Under the pieces are notes generated by a model. It made no database searches. It saw only the letters and a list, made by a program, of their open reading frames with translations, and was not told where the DNA came from. Position numbers and translations under genes: made by a program. This document shows positions 6,511 to 6,596 of a stretch of 6,596 bases of DNA, piece after piece (position 1 is the stretch's first letter; each line of letters starts with the position of its first letter). Where the stretch lies: contig CAIUQV010000052.1 of the NCBI GenBank assembly GCA_903901375.1, positions 1-6,596 of the forward strand. The letters run 5' to 3'. The DNA is from an uncultured Ignavibacteriota bacterium (GTDB lineage Bacteria; Bacteroidota; Ignavibacteria; Tepidaquicellales; Tepidaquicellaceae).

Positions 6511-6544
6511 TCTCATAATGAGACAAAAAGTCTCATATTGAGAC
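6511..6544. promoter_or_regulatory. Pair of TCTCA-N3-TGAGA palindromes, putative activator sites of the hydrolase operon
   Basis: TCTCA-TAA-TGAGA lies at 6511-6523 (centre 6517) and GTCTCA-TAT-TGAGAC at 6530-6544 (centre 6537), again 20 bp apart. Their centres fall about 95 and 115 bp upstream of the predicted start. The 6530-6544 site is the exact reverse complement of the 902-916 site. Here the longer 6-bp-arm dyad is the distal one, whereas in the left region the matching site is the proximal one. Confidence 0.75.
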
Positions 6545-6596
6545 TTAAACAGCTGAAATAAGAGTATATTAGGAATCATTATTCGGGTAATTCAGG

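Noticed and set aside
6397..6579. Minus-strand open frame of 60 codons upstream of the hydrolase gene
   Set aside because: It runs across the palindromes and the -24/-12 element and has AT-rich, low-complexity content. The regulatory reading explains the stretch better.

Overview
The window is AT-rich (roughly 35-40% GC by eye) bacterial DNA. Every gene I can support lies on the minus strand, so transcription runs from high to low coordinates. Signal peptides ending in FAQ, a LamG-type surface protein, gene starts mostly without Shine-Dalgarno sites and envelope-protein-rich content suggest the Bacteroidota/Ignavibacteriota/Chlorobiota group. I lean towards an Ignavibacteria-like organism, but this is inference because no marker gene is present. 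All five genes encode exported proteins: one lipoprotein and four with signal peptides.

Layout in the direction of transcription. (1) 6325-6596 is a control region with two TCTCA-N3-TGAGA palindromes and a sigma-54 type -24/-12 promoter. (2) It reads into a two-gene operon: a lipoprotein alpha/beta-hydrolase of the DUF3089 type (5332-6324), then, after 16 bases, a secreted metallophosphoesterase (3630-5315). A clear intrinsic terminator at 3582-3604 ends this unit. (3) A second two-gene unit follows: a secreted protein with two tandem PsbP/Mog1-like domains (2508-3479), then 37 bases on, a secreted protein of unknown function with a strong Shine-Dalgarno site (1040-2470). A long hairpin at 985-1024 ends it. 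(4) 779-984 is a second control region with the same design as the first: two palindromes and a sigma-54 type promoter. It reads into a LamG-domain surface protein whose 3' part lies beyond base 1.

The most interesting signal is not a gene. The two control regions, about 5.6 kb apart and upstream of unrelated genes, share the promoter core TGGCAC-N5-TTGAATA. Each carries a pair of TCTCA-N3-TGAGA dyads 20 bp apart centre to centre, with the nearer centre 70 or 71 bp upstream of the -24 GG. One 15-base site is identical in both, inverted. This is the layout expected for a sigma-54 promoter with upstream sites for an enhancer-binding activator, and it suggests a regulon of exported proteins. The regulator is not in this window. 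The middle unit (1040-3479) has no such sites and appears to be controlled separately.

I see no RNA genes, mobile elements, CRISPR arrays or pseudogenes. No gene-free stretch exceeds 300 bases. The longest, 779-1039 and 6325-6596, hold the control elements described.
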